Assembly: GCA_910586945.1 (NCBI GenBank)
Contig: CAJULO010000001.1
Location: 238,997 to 302,996 of the forward strand
DNA: 64,000 nt
Reading direction: 5' to 3'
Source of the DNA: an uncultured Christensenellaceae bacterium
GTDB lineage: Bacteria > Bacillota > Clostridia > Christensenellales > Borkfalkiaceae
Each line of letters begins with the position of its first letter. The stretch's first letter is position 1. The notes under the pieces are model-generated. The model had not been told where the DNA came from, did not search any database, and worked only from the letters and a program-made list of their open reading frames with translations. Shown here piece by piece: positions 1 through 8,731 of the stretch. The position numbers and the translations under genes were made by a program.

Positions 1-671
1 AAGAATTTCCAATACTTACAATTCGGCGTACCTTTTTCAAATCAGCTATTGATGAGATTTTATGGATTTGGCAAAAAAAATCTAATACTATACAGGACTT
101 AAACTCTAAAATTTGGGATAGTTGGGCAGATGAAAATGGTAGTATCGGTAAAGCATATGGCTATCAATTAGGACAAAAATATCAGTTTAAAGAAGGCGTT
201 TTTGATCAAGTAGATAAAGTCTTATTTGACTTAAAAAATACACCAGCAAGTAGACGCATTATAGCACATATGTATAATGTACAGGATTTAAAGGATATGC
301 ATCTATATCCTTGTGCTTATTCTATGACTTTTAATGTATCGGGAAATAAATTAAATGCAATTTTAAACCAACGAAGTCAAGATATGTTGACTGCTAGTAA
401 TTGGAATGTTGTGCAATATAGTATATTGTTAATTATGTTTGCTAAAGCAAGTGGGCTTGAAGCTGGTGAGCTTGTGCATGTAATTGCCGATGCACATATT
501 TATGATAGGCATATTCCTATGGTCGAAAAACTAATTACACAAAAACAATATCAAGCACCAATATTAAAAGTGGAAAATATTACTGATTTTTATAAGTTTA
601 CCGTTGATAGTTTTCAATTAGAAAATTATCAATATACATCATTTGAGGATAAAATTCCTGTAGCTATATAA
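1..671 (+). CDS. thyA: Thymidylate synthase ThyA, 5' end outside window
   Basis: The frame is open from base 3, so the N-terminus lies upstream of the window. The enzyme methylates dUMP to dTMP using methylenetetrahydrofolate. The Cys of the LYPCAYS segment (near base 312) is the expected nucleophile; the clostridial-type A-Y-S replaces the more usual H after PC. The later RSQD arginine-serine, the NWN segment and the C-terminal HVIADAHIYDRH motif are all present. It ends 11 bases before folA, its natural metabolic partner, because ThyA produces the dihydrofolate that FolA reduces. No damage is visible in the part seen. Confidence 0.93.
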   Translation, partial: EFPILTIRRTFFKSAIDEILWIWQKKSNTIQDLNSKIWDSWADENGSIGKAYGYQLGQKYQFKEGVFDQVDKVLFDLKNTPASRRIIAHMYNVQDLKDMHLYPCAYSMTFNVSGNKLNAILNQRSQDMLTASNWNVVQYSILLIMFAKASGLEAGELVHVIADAHIYDRHIPMVEKLITQKQYQAPILKVENITDFYKFTVDSFQLENYQYTSFEDKIPVAI

Positions 672-682
672 AAGGAGTGAAT

Positions 683-1183
683 ATGCAAGCTATTGTTGCA
701 GTAGATGAAAATTGGGGCATAGGAAAAGATAATCAATTATTATTTACTCTTCCTAAAGATTTGCAATTTTTTAAGGAAAAGACATTTGATAAAATTGTTG
801 TTATGGGCAGAAAGACATTGCAATCTTTACCAAAAAGTCAACCTCTCAAAAATAGAATCAATATCATACTCAGTACAAGTACATTGAATATAGAAAATGC
901 TATTTGTGTAAATAATCATACTGATTTATTTCAAGTTTTAAAAGAGTATAATAGTAATGATATTTTTGTGATAGGTGGTGCGATGGTCTATAAAGATTTG
1001 TTGCCATATTGTAGTTATGCTTGGGTGACAAAAGTTTTTGCAGATGGTAGTGCTACTCATTTTTTTGAAAATTTAGAGCGTTTAGAAAATTGGCAGAAAA
1101 TAGAAGCTATGCCTATTCAAGTAGATAATGGATATACTTTTCAAGTTTATAAATATCAAAATAATAAAATAAAAAAGTTTTAA
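683..1183 (+). CDS. folA: Dihydrofolate reductase
   Basis: This is a 166-residue protein that reduces dihydrofolate to tetrahydrofolate with NADPH. The N-terminal AIVAVDENWGIGKDNQL matches the family start, followed by the VVMGRKT loop and the FVIGGAMVYKDLLP glycine pair of the cofactor site. The start chosen is ATG 683, which follows an AAAGGAG ribosome site at 671-677 by five bases. A GTG at 677 lies inside that site and is less likely. It forms a thyA-folA operon and is followed 10 bases later by aspS. The length is normal for the family. Confidence 0.95.
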   Translation: MQAIVAVDENWGIGKDNQLLFTLPKDLQFFKEKTFDKIVVMGRKTLQSLPKSQPLKNRINIILSTSTLNIENAICVNNHTDLFQVLKEYNSNDIFVIGGAMVYKDLLPYCSYAWVTKVFADGSATHFFENLERLENWQKIEAMPIQVDNGYTFQVYKYQNNKIKKF

Positions 1184-1193
1184 TGGGGAATTT

Positions 1194-2525
1194 ATGGAAA
1201 AAATTACAGGTAATTTACAGAAAGAATCTATTCAATATATGGAGTTTGCAAAAAATGTTGGAAAAATTGTGTCAATTCAGGGAATCATTCACCGCATTCG
1301 TGAAATGACTGATTTTGCATTTGTAATTTTGCGTACCAGTCGAGATGTTGTACAATGTATTTATTCTCCAAAATTTTCTAATTATCAATTGGATGAAAAA
1401 GTACAAGAAGGTTGTAGTGTAACAGTTACCGGTTTAGTTGTACAAGATCAGACGAGAGAGGGTAGATATGAGTTGCAGATACATAATATTGCGATTTTAT
1501 CGCAACCTGCAGAACCATTACCTCTTGTCATCAATAAAAAACAGATTGACAATATTGCTCTTGATTTATATTTAAATATGCGTTCGGTAGTCCTTAGAAA
1601 TCCTAAGGAAAGAGCGGTTTTTAAACTACAAGAAGGAATTGCTAGAGGATTTCGTGAATATCTCTTAAAGCAAAATTTTACAGAAATTAGAACACCTAAA
1701 ATTGTATTTGCTGGGGCAGAAGGTGGAGCAAATATATTTAAGCTTGATTATTTTGGAAAACAAGTCTTTTTGGCACAGAGTCCACAATTTTATAAACAGA
1801 TGATGATTCCTATCTATGAAAGAGTATTTGAAATTGCACCAGTTTTTAGAGCAGAGCATCATGATACCTCTCGCCATTTAAATGAATATATCAGTATGGA
1901 TTTAGAAATGGGATTTATCAATAGCTTCTATGATATTATGGAAATAGAAACTGGAGCTTTAAAATATATCTTCGAATTATTAAATCATGAATATAAAAAT
2001 GAATTAGAATTATTAAATGTACAGATGCCTAACATTGAAAGTATTCCGACCATAAAATTTATGGATGCTAAAGATATCATTATACACAAATTTAAAAAGA
2101 AAATTACTGATTTTAAAGATTTTGACCCAGAAGAAGAACAACTATTAGGAAAATGGGCAAAAAAAGAATTTGATAGCGATTTTTTATTTGTTACACATTA
2201 TCCCAGTGAAAAACGCCCATTTTACGCCATGGATGACCAAAATAATCCCGCCTATACATGCAGTTTTGACCTTCTATTTAGAGGCATTGAAATTACTACT
2301 GGTGGTCAACGCATACATGACTATCATTCACAAGTTGCAAAAATGCAAGCAAGAGGTATGCAAGTTGCTGAGTTTGAAAGTTATTTAATGTTGCACAAAT
2401 ATGGTGTACCTCCACATGGCGGGTTGGGACTAGGTTTAGAGCGCATCACTATGCATCTTTTAGGATTTAAAAATGTTCGCTATGCATCACTATTCCCACG
2501 CGATTTGCACAGAGTTACTCCATAA
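1194..2525 (+). CDS. aspS: Aspartyl-tRNA synthetase, archaeal-type (AspS2, probably non-discriminating)
   Basis: The protein has 443 residues: an N-terminal OB-fold anticodon domain (about 15-115) and a class II catalytic core. The motif 2 region reads VFRAEHHDTSRHLNEY, preceded by AGAEGGANIFKLDYF and LAQSPQFYKQMM. Motif 3 is GGLGLGLERI near the C-terminus, which ends SLFPRDLHRVTP. This is the short archaeal/clostridial form without the bacterial GAD insertion domain. In Firmicutes this type usually charges tRNA-Asp and tRNA-Asn to support the amidotransferase route; that dual use is inference here. AsnRS shares the fold and is the main alternative, but the motif block resembles AspS more closely. 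Confidence 0.88.
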   Translation: MEKITGNLQKESIQYMEFAKNVGKIVSIQGIIHRIREMTDFAFVILRTSRDVVQCIYSPKFSNYQLDEKVQEGCSVTVTGLVVQDQTREGRYELQIHNIAILSQPAEPLPLVINKKQIDNIALDLYLNMRSVVLRNPKERAVFKLQEGIARGFREYLLKQNFTEIRTPKIVFAGAEGGANIFKLDYFGKQVFLAQSPQFYKQMMIPIYERVFEIAPVFRAEHHDTSRHLNEYISMDLEMGFINSFYDIMEIETGALKYIFELLNHEYKNELELLNVQMPNIESIPTIKFMDAKDIIIHKFKKKITDFKDFDPEEEQLLGKWAKKEFDSDFLFVTHYPSEKRPFYAMDDQNNPAYTCSFDLLFRGIEITTGGQRIHDYHSQVAKMQARGMQVAEFESYLMLHKYGVPPHGGLGLGLERITMHLLGFKNVRYASLFPRDLHRVTP

Positions 2526-2533
2526 TATCTATA

Positions 2534-2590
2534 ATTGTCAAGTAATTTTTTAAATAATTACTTGACAATTTTCTTTTTATAGCTTATATT
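2534..2590 (+). promoter_or_regulatory. birA-bioY promoter overlapping a BirA-type operator
   Basis: A perfect 15-bp inverted repeat (2534-2548 with 2556-2570) contains half-sites TTGTCAAGT and ACTTGACAA separated by 15 bases, the 9-N15-9 layout known for BirA operators. The right arm contains the -35 TTGACA (2562-2567). The -10 TATATT (2585-2590) follows after exactly 17 bases. A bound dimer would block polymerase. The repeat could also act as a weak terminator for aspS. Confidence 0.7.
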
Positions 2591-2596
2591 AGCAAC

Positions 2597-3604
2597 ATGA
2601 AGTTAAAAGATAAAATATTATTGCTATTTAAAAGAGAAGAAAATGCTATATCTGGTAGTGCACTTGCAAAAGAATGTGGAGTCAGTCGCAATGCAATTTG
2701 GTTAGCAATACAAGAGCTTCGAAAAGATGGGTACAAAATTATCTCTAAAAAAAATGTCGGATATACTTTACAAACAAATTTTGCTTCCATAACAGAATCT
2801 GAAATTCGACAAAATTTTGAGAATGATAGTCATTTATTTTCATTTATTTTATTAGATACTGTTGATTCTACAAATACATATATGAAGCAAAATGCCCATA
2901 TGTTGCAGACTTGGACAGTTGTGCTTGCAGAAGAACAGACAGCAGGGCGTGGGAGATTGCATAGAACTTTTTCCTCTCCAAAATATGCTGGAGTATATAT
3001 GAGTATCTTACTTCGTCCACAAATTGCTCTACAACTTTTACCACGAATAACAGTATGTGCAGCAGTTGCTATATGTAGGGGAATTGAAAAACTTACGACA
3101 CAAAAACCACAAATTAAATGGGTAAATGACATCTTTCTTGCTGGCAAAAAAGTTGCTGGTATATTGACAGAGTCAGTTATGCAAGTAGAGCATGAAATAT
3201 TAGATTTTGTTGTCGTTGGCATTGGTATAAATTTTCACAAAAAGGCAATTGACGAGAATTTACAGCATATTGTCACTGCTCTTTTTGATAGTGAAGATTT
3301 TAAAAGTGATTTACGAGCAAAATTTATTGCCTATTTTTTAGAAGAATTCTATTTGGCAATGGAAAATTTACAAGCAAATACTTTTTTTAATGCCTATAAA
3401 GACAGACTATTTATTTTAGGACAGATAGTGCAAGTATCGCTTGCATCGACATCTTTTTTAGCAAAGGTGAAGGATATTAATGAAAATTATAACCTACTTG
3501 TTGTATTGGAAAATGGACAAGAAAAACTTTTGACTGCTGGTGAAGTTTCTATTCAACCATCTTTATGCACCTGTGTTGCAAATAAATTTAAAGTTCGGTA
3601 TTAA
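2597..3604 (+). CDS. birA: Bifunctional biotin-protein ligase / biotin repressor BirA
   Basis: The protein has 335 residues. The N-terminal winged helix (about 1-65; GSALAKECGVSRNAIW) binds DNA. The central ligase domain carries the biotinyl-AMP loop GRGRLHR near residue 117, the KWVNDIFLAGKKVAGIL segment and a C-terminal SH3-like cap. It activates biotin, attaches it to carboxylases and represses biotin genes. The ATG lies only six bases after the -10 box, so transcripts are probably leaderless; no ribosome site is visible. bioY starts two bases after its stop, so a ligase-repressor and a biotin importer share one promoter. Confidence 0.93.
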   Translation: MKLKDKILLLFKREENAISGSALAKECGVSRNAIWLAIQELRKDGYKIISKKNVGYTLQTNFASITESEIRQNFENDSHLFSFILLDTVDSTNTYMKQNAHMLQTWTVVLAEEQTAGRGRLHRTFSSPKYAGVYMSILLRPQIALQLLPRITVCAAVAICRGIEKLTTQKPQIKWVNDIFLAGKKVAGILTESVMQVEHEILDFVVVGIGINFHKKAIDENLQHIVTALFDSEDFKSDLRAKFIAYFLEEFYLAMENLQANTFFNAYKDRLFILGQIVQVSLASTSFLAKVKDINENYNLLVVLENGQEKLLTAGEVSIQPSLCTCVANKFKVRY

Positions 3605-3606
3605 AA

Positions 3607-4227
3607 ATGTCTATAAAAAATGTACAAAATACAGAAAAGAAAAGATATACAATCACTATACAATTGACCAAAACAGCAATGCTAATTGCCATTATGGTAC
3701 TTGCTGCTCTCTTTATTAAAATACCATTTTATCCCGTACCATTGACACTACAGACAACAATTGCCATTCTAGCTGGATTTATTTTGCGTTGGAAATATGG
3801 TATGATTGCAATGGCTATCTATATGTGTATGGGATTGATTGGGATACCTGTTTTTTCCGGATTACTACCTGGATTTGCAGCAGTGTTAAAACCGTCCTTT
3901 GGCTATGTCTTAGGATTTATTGCTACAGCTTATGTTGTGGGAGTGCTTGCAAATTGTATGCGTAAATCTTTTTGGAATTATTTATGGATTGCACTTGTTG
4001 GGGTAGCGGTAAATTATGCAATTGGATTGCCTTATTTTATGTTGATTGTACATACTTTAGGATTATCTGGTCAAGATGGACTTTCTGCTTTTTCAATGAC
4101 AGTAATTTGGACTTATAATTTAATTTATTTGCCGAAAGATATACTTCTTAGTCTATTAGCAATAAGTTTAATTTATAAGATTGACTCTTTTATGCAAAAA
4201 GCAAATAGAGAAAATAAAAAATTATGA
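3607..4227 (+). CDS. bioY: Biotin ECF transporter S component BioY
   Basis: This 206-residue integral membrane protein has about six predicted helices. The BioY signature P-F-Y-P-V-P-L-T-L-Q-T sits near residue 48, followed by MGLIGIPVFSG and KPSFGYVLGF. It captures biotin at the membrane and works alone or with a shared EcfAAT module encoded elsewhere. Only two bases separate it from birA and no ribosome site is visible, which suggests translational coupling. Regulation is expected from the BirA operator at 2534-2570. Confidence 0.93.
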   Translation: MSIKNVQNTEKKRYTITIQLTKTAMLIAIMVLAALFIKIPFYPVPLTLQTTIAILAGFILRWKYGMIAMAIYMCMGLIGIPVFSGLLPGFAAVLKPSFGYVLGFIATAYVVGVLANCMRKSFWNYLWIALVGVAVNYAIGLPYFMLIVHTLGLSGQDGLSAFSMTVIWTYNLIYLPKDILLSLLAISLIYKIDSFMQKANRENKKL

Positions 4228-4235
4228 TAAAACTG

Positions 4236-4264
4236 TTGACATATCTTATTCTATTTGTTATACT
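4236..4264 (+). promoter_or_regulatory. Promoter of tRNA-Pro
   Basis: TTGACA (4236-4241), a 17-base spacer and TATACT (4259-4264) form a near-consensus vegetative promoter. Its expected start lies a few bases before the tRNA. Confidence 0.75.
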
Positions 4265-4275
4265 ATAATAGATAA

Positions 4276-4352
4276 CGAGGTGTGGCGCAGTTTGGTAGCG
4301 CGCTTGATTTGGGATCAAGAGGCCGTGGGTTCAAGTCCCGCTACCTCGACCA
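4276..4352 (+). tRNA. tRNA-Pro (anticodon TGG), CCA encoded
   Basis: The acceptor arms CGAGGTG (4276-4282) and TACCTCG (4342-4348) pair, with discriminator A and an encoded CCA at 4350-4352. The anticodon stem CTTGA/TCAAG frames the loop TTTGGGA with anticodon TGG. The T arm carries GTTCAAGTCCC. It has its own promoter and terminator. Confidence 0.95.
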
Positions 4353-4356
4353 TTGA

Positions 4357-4390
4357 AAAGATATAAGAGATTCTCTTATATCTTTTTTTT
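4357..4390 (+). terminator. Rho-independent terminator of tRNA-Pro
   Basis: A 12-bp stem (4357-4368 with 4374-4385) and a 5-base loop are followed by a run of T. Confidence 0.85.
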
Positions 4391-4744
4391 ATACTACTTT
4401 TCATTTACTCTTCACACTGATGTATCAAAGAGAGTTTTTGCACTTTTATATTTGATATTTGAATTATTCTTAGAGAATTTTTGAGATACAGTATAGATAA
4501 ATTGTATAGAAAAGAAAAAACTTATAGAATAAAAAAGGTTAGATGACTGGACTATTTTGATAGATGTTTCTTATTTGTGCTGCTAGAATACTTAAAATAG
4601 AATAGTGTTTTAAAAATACTCTATTATAGGTATCTTTTTTAAAATTTATATCCTCTACGCCATTTAATATAATATCTTTCCAATGATTGTTTATAAATGG
4701 ATTGTAATGGATAGTGGGAGATAAAAAGCAAAAAGATTGTATGG
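4391..4744. other. Intergenic stretch without recognisable gene
   Basis: About 350 A+T-rich bases lie between the tRNA terminator and the DUF4363 terminator. No frame gives a convincing protein, and no RNA fold or repeat was recognised. Confidence 0.5.
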
Positions 4745-4795
4745 TATAGACAAAAAAAAGTAGACTTATTTTTTGTCTACCTTTTTTTGTCTATA
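4745..4795 (-). terminator. Hairpin downstream of the DUF421-DUF4363 operon
   Basis: Twenty-one-base arms (4745-4765 and 4775-4795) pair with one mismatch. The arms contain long A and T runs. It sits just past the leftward DUF4363 stop, so it probably ends that transcript. Confidence 0.6.
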
Positions 4796-4818
4796 ATTCT
4801 CACTTTATCAAATTTATC

Positions 4819-5196
4819 TTAAAAGATATTTTGTAAACTTAACGAGTATACTTCTGGTATTTGATTAAATATGGATATAAGCACTTGTACTTTTGATAGA
4901 GCATGGTCAAAATTTTTACTTTCAATATAGCTAATAGCTTCACCAAGCCAATAATCAATATATCCAATATCGTTATGTGGCACAAATATATGCAGTATGC
5001 GTTTTTTGTTTTGCCATTCTTCATTGACCTTTAAAGCATCTGCTTTTGTAGCTGTTTGCATTTTTGTCTTTGTCTCTAACTGTATTAAAGCTGTTTCAAC
5101 ACTATTTATCGTTTTATGGATAAAAATAGATTCAAATATACATATCCCTATAAGTATGCTAAAACTGATAACTATAGATAATATTGTTTTTACCAT
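4819..5196 (-). CDS. DUF4363 family membrane-anchored protein
   Basis: The protein has 125 residues: an N-terminal hydrophobic helix (about 4-26) and a mainly helical extracytoplasmic or cytoplasmic part. The segment EEWQNKKRILHIFVPHNDI near residue 60 is typical of DUF4363, a clostridial family of unknown function often found beside DUF421. Its start overlaps the end of the upstream DUF421 gene by seven bases, which suggests coupled translation. The function is unknown. Confidence 0.75.
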   Translation of the reverse strand: MVKTILSIVISFSILIGICIFESIFIHKTINSVETALIQLETKTKMQTATKADALKVNEEWQNKKRILHIFVPHNDIGYIDYWLGEAISYIESKNFDHALSKVQVLISIFNQIPEVYSLSLQNIF

Positions 5197-5885
5197 ACAC
5201 TCTCCTTAGGTAGAGTAGCTTGCAAAATTTTATATTTTTCTCCTCTACATTGTAAATATATTTTTCCTGTACCATCTATTGTCAAGACAAATACTTTTTT
5301 TAGACTTTGAATATTTTCTTTCTCTAAAATTTGTAAAAAATATTTTTCCGTTGTATGTGTTAAATCTAAATTATGCTTTTCAAATTTACCATCTGTTATT
5401 ATCAATAATGGAATAGAGCTTTTTTGTGCACTTGTTTCTTTATTTTCCTTCGCCATGGCGGAAAATTTTCCACTTGCTTCATAAAGTGCATAATCTACAT
5501 CGTCAAATGCAAAATAACCAGCTCCGCGTAGTGATTCTATTAAATCGTTGATATCTAAATTATTCTTTTTTAGTTCACTTATATCTATACCATTTTTATT
5601 GATGACTATCGCTGGTTTGCCAGCAACTAGCGTTTTTAATCCACGACATTTTAAATCTATCAATAACATGATTTGATGCAAAAAAAATATTGCTATCATT
5701 GAAATGACACCATATAGCAATGGTATTGTGGTATCGGACATCGGAATGCATGCAAGTTCAGCAATCAATAAGGTAATTACGAGTTCAAAAGGTTGCATTT
5801 CACCAATTTGTCGTTTGCCCATCAAACGCATAATAAGCAGTAGAGATATAAAAATAATTGTTGTTCGAATAAATATCAGTCCCAT
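5190..5885 (-). CDS. DUF421 (YetF/YrbG-like) membrane protein
   Basis: The protein has 231 residues: three N-terminal transmembrane helices, then a soluble domain. The GKRQIGEMQPFELVITLLI motif near residue 23 and the RGAGYFAFDDVDYALYE segment are hallmarks of DUF421. Related proteins in Bacillus affect spore or membrane properties, but no biochemical role is established. It is co-transcribed leftward with the DUF4363 gene and diverges from the folate transporter. Confidence 0.88.
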   Translation of the reverse strand: MGLIFIRTTIIFISLLLIMRLMGKRQIGEMQPFELVITLLIAELACIPMSDTTIPLLYGVISMIAIFFLHQIMLLIDLKCRGLKTLVAGKPAIVINKNGIDISELKKNNLDINDLIESLRGAGYFAFDDVDYALYEASGKFSAMAKENKETSAQKSSIPLLIITDGKFEKHNLDLTHTTEKYFLQILEKENIQSLKKVFVLTIDGTGKIYLQCRGEKYKILQATLPKESVW

Positions 5886-5925
5886 ATTACAAGTATGTAT
5901 AAATCCATTTGATATATGTATATAT

Positions 5926-5954
5926 TTGACATATTTTTTTTTATATGCTATATT
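5926..5954 (+). promoter_or_regulatory. Promoter of the folT transcript
   Basis: TTGACA (5926-5931), a 17-base spacer and TATATT (5949-5954) precede the riboswitch. Transcription should start near 5961. Confidence 0.75.
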
Positions 5955-5957
5955 ACT

Positions 5958-6084
5958 TATATAAAATTTATTGCGTTAAGTGTTGTAAATTTAGAACGAA
6001 ATTTACAAACGAAAGAGCAAACATTTTCTGCTTGCTCTGCGATAATAAGTTGTCCGTTCATATAGATATCTATCTTTTGCGGAC
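5958..6084 (+). promoter_or_regulatory. Tetrahydrofolate (THF) riboswitch
   Basis: The conserved GCGTTAAGTG is at 5973-5982. A 10-bp stem (5983-5992 with 5999-6008) carries the loop AGAACG, whose GAACG pairs with CGTTC at 6055-6059 as the class I pseudoknot. A second 7-bp stem (6014-6020 with 6032-6038) and TTATT/AATAA closing pairs complete the fold. GTCCG (6052-6056) can instead pair with CGGAC (6080-6084), a plausible expression platform upstream of the AGGGAGG ribosome site at 6096-6102. A folate transporter follows, as expected. Confidence 0.8.
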
Positions 6085-6108
6085 TTCTCTATTATAGGGA
6101 GGTTTTTT

Positions 6109-6675
6109 ATGTCTACAAATTTATTAAAAAATATGCCTTTATCTCGTAAAATTGCCTATCTGGGAACTTTTACAGCAATTGCTATGTTAGTGGATATGCT
6201 CTTTTATAGAGTAAATTTATTTGGACAAAATATCACTTTTGTACCTGTTGTTATTTTTTATGTTTCCTGTTGGTTGGGACTTTCTGGTGGGGCAATTGTT
6301 GCCGTCATTGCCGATTTTATCTCCAACTTGATATGGGGGAGAATTGGTCAATATAATCCTTTTTTTACACTTTCTGCATTCTTTCTTGGAATCATTCCAG
6401 CACTCATTATGTTGCTCTCTTTTAAATCTAAAGGGGGTATTTTTATCAAAATTATTCTTTCCTTTTTGCTGATGTATATCAGTTCTGTTCTATTCGAAAA
6501 TATCATTGGAATGTATTTTTATTATAAAGTCTATTTAAAAGGCAATATGTCTGGATTTTTTCTAAAATTTTGGCTTAGAATTGGTACAAATACTGTGGTA
6601 TATAGTATAAACTTTATCGTGGCAATTCTCCTATTTTATCCACTTAATAAAATTCCATTTTTAAGACTAAATTAG
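6109..6675 (+). CDS. folT: Folate ECF transporter S component (FolT-like)
   Basis: This 188-residue protein has about six hydrophobic helices typical of small ECF substrate-binding subunits. Features include VPVVIFYVSCWLGLSGGAIVAVIAD and a late FWLRIGTNTVVYSIN helix. The sequence alone gives the S-component family; the folate assignment rests on the THF riboswitch in its leader. It would bind folates at the membrane and share the EcfAAT module with BioY. Its stop overlaps the convergent spoVB-like stop by four bases. Confidence 0.82.
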   Translation: MSTNLLKNMPLSRKIAYLGTFTAIAMLVDMLFYRVNLFGQNITFVPVVIFYVSCWLGLSGGAIVAVIADFISNLIWGRIGQYNPFFTLSAFFLGIIPALIMLLSFKSKGGIFIKIILSFLLMYISSVLFENIIGMYFYYKVYLKGNMSGFFLKFWLRIGTNTVVYSINFIVAILLFYPLNKIPFLRLN

Positions 6676-8180
6676 TTTTTTTGTTTTCTATGTAAAAATA
6701 CTTGTATCCATTGTAATTTTATAATTTTAAATAGGAGACAACATATTCCTTGACATAAAAGGATAGCTCCACCGATTAAAAATGCAGAGAGATAAAGTGG
6801 TAAACTTTTTGCTATGCATATCTTTAATATGTAACCTATTAAAATACTTGGTAGAATTGTCAAAATCGTTAAAAATATAAATTTAAAATAGATGAGTTTG
6901 AGTTGACTGGTCTTTGCAAGTAACCGAAAGTTCAGTATAGTGGATATGATTGCTGAAAGTGCTATACCGATAATTAACGAATAGATGCCGAAAAATTGTG
7001 GTAAAAACCATATACATACTAATGTTGCAATTGCTCCTATAAAAAAGTATAAACATGTCTTTTTTTCATATCCTAAAGAATTTAAAATTCCAGTTGTTAT
7101 CATACTGATACTTGTAGGAATTAATATGATACAAGAATTTCGAATCATTTCACCGCTATGTTGATTTCCAAACAGTAAAATCCCCATATCTTCACCTAAT
7201 ATAAATAGAGGAGGTATTAAGATACAAGCAATTAAAGTTGTTACTTTAATTGCTTTTTCAATATTTTCTTTTAATAATTTGAATTCCTTTTTATAAAAAT
7301 TTTCGGAAAGTTCTGGAACAAGTACTAGTGCAATTGCTCCAATGAGTGTTGCAGGAATACTCAATATTGGTAACACCATACCTAAAGTTACACCAATTTC
7401 TTGCATCGCTTGGCTTGAAGATTGATGACTGGCAATAAGTCGCATGGGCAAAATTAAAAAGATGACCATATTTAAAATAGAATTTGAGGCACGCATACCC
7501 GTTAGGGGTATTGCTGGAGCTAATAATGCTCCAAATTGATGTGCTGGACTTTTTAGTTTTCCACCCTTTATTAAATACCATGTAACTGCAAGTGTACAGG
7601 AAAGCACATATGCAATAACAACGGAATAAGCAATGCGTTCTGCTCCTAAAAATACATTACTTGCAGTACTAACCAAAATTATACCACCTATCATCAAAGC
7701 AAGTTCTTCAATTAAATCAATAACACAATAGCTGACAAATTGTTTATTTCCCCAAAAAACACCGCGTACTGCCGAATATATTGTGTTAAAGATAAGTGAT
7801 GGCAATAATATTAAAAATATAGGCATACATCGTTCATCTGTAAATAAAAAACTGAACCAGTTTTGACCAAAATATAACAGTATAAATATAGGAATTGCAA
7901 AGGCCAGTCCACTAATAAGTCCGGCACTCAGTAGAGAATACTGTGCATTGATATTATTTTCAGCACGGTATTTTGTTGTGAGACGGGATATTGTCATTGG
8001 AATTCCAGAGGATACAACGGCAAGCAGTACAGCAAATACAGATAGCGCCGTTTGATAAATCCCCAGTGCTTCTGCTCCCAATGTTCTAGATAGAATTATA
8101 CGGTAGATAAATCCAAATACCTTTTCTAACACGGAAAAGACTGTCACCATCATTGCCATTTTATAAATATTTTTTTTCAT
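6672..8180 (-). CDS. SpoVB-like oligosaccharide flippase (MOP superfamily)
   Basis: The protein has 502 residues and about 14 transmembrane helices. The N-terminal FGFIYRIILSRTLGAEALGIYQ and SSGIPMTISRL segments are characteristic of the SpoVB/MurJ-like branch of MOP flippases. These proteins move lipid-linked glycans across the membrane; SpoVB is needed for spore cortex in Bacillus. The nearby sporulation genes fit that role, but a vegetative lipid II or polysaccharide flippase is possible. It is convergent with folT. Confidence 0.85.
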   Translation of the reverse strand: MKKNIYKMAMMVTVFSVLEKVFGFIYRIILSRTLGAEALGIYQTALSVFAVLLAVVSSGIPMTISRLTTKYRAENNINAQYSLLSAGLISGLAFAIPIFILLYFGQNWFSFLFTDERCMPIFLILLPSLIFNTIYSAVRGVFWGNKQFVSYCVIDLIEELALMIGGIILVSTASNVFLGAERIAYSVVIAYVLSCTLAVTWYLIKGGKLKSPAHQFGALLAPAIPLTGMRASNSILNMVIFLILPMRLIASHQSSSQAMQEIGVTLGMVLPILSIPATLIGAIALVLVPELSENFYKKEFKLLKENIEKAIKVTTLIACILIPPLFILGEDMGILLFGNQHSGEMIRNSCIILIPTSISMITTGILNSLGYEKKTCLYFFIGAIATLVCIWFLPQFFGIYSLIIGIALSAIISTILNFRLLAKTSQLKLIYFKFIFLTILTILPSILIGYILKICIAKSLPLYLSAFLIGGAILLCQGICCLLFKIIKLQWIQVFLHRKQKN

Positions 8181-8302
8181 AACCTCTCCTTCTCTAGTTA
8201 GCTTGTCTTATCTATATATAATATTGTTACTAAAAATTTATACCTTGCATTTTTTTCTTTTTGCTTGCATATATTGCACTATATTGCTTTAGGAGAATGT
8301 GT

Positions 8303-8611
8303 ATGCAAAATTTACAGGAAAATCCAACAAATAGAATAGGTCTTTATATTGTGCAAGAGGGAGATACTGTCGAAAGTATTGCTATGCAACATAATGTACC
8401 ACCAATATTATTGATTTGTAGTAATAGTCTTAAATGTCAACCACAAGTGGGAAGTATGCTCGTTGTTCCAAAGTGCAACGGCAAATTATATACTGTACAA
8501 GTTGGAGATACCATTGAGAGTTTGTGTCAAAAATTTTCCATCGATAAAGAGACATTCCAACAAAAAAATGGCTGTAGCTATATCTATCCGAGTTTACTTG
8601 TACTCCTTTAA
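8303..8611 (+). CDS. Small protein with two LysM domains
   Basis: The protein has 102 residues. LysM repeats begin at about residues 11 (LYIVQEGDTVESIA) and 59 (LYTVQVGDTIESLC). There is no catalytic domain and no signal peptide. ATG 8303 is preferred because AGGAG (8291-8295) lies seven bases upstream. LysM binds N-acetylglucosamine glycans, and small cytoplasmic LysM proteins in sporulating clostridia are often coat or cortex proteins. The neighbouring coat-like gene supports that inference. Confidence 0.8.
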   Translation: MQNLQENPTNRIGLYIVQEGDTVESIAMQHNVPPILLICSNSLKCQPQVGSMLVVPKCNGKLYTVQVGDTIESLCQKFSIDKETFQQKNGCSYIYPSLLVLL

Positions 8612-8731
8612 AATTTTTTGCTCTGTCTATAGCGGTCTTGTTTGCACATATGCTATTGGCAATGCATACAATAGCTATAGAAAAGTTTTAAACTTATTCT
8701 AACTATTTTTAACATAACGAAGGAGATTATC

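Noticed and set aside
1194..2525. Recent transfer of aspS from an archaeon
   Set aside because: This archaeal-type AspS is widespread in Clostridia and composition matches its neighbours, so no recent transfer needs to be invoked.
2830..3222. Leftward open frame of 130 codons inside birA
   Set aside because: It lies wholly within the well-supported birA gene on the other strand, has no ribosome site and shows no family motif.
4391..4744. Hidden small RNA or decayed gene after tRNA-Pro
   Set aside because: No conserved motif, promoter pair or stable fold could be identified by eye.
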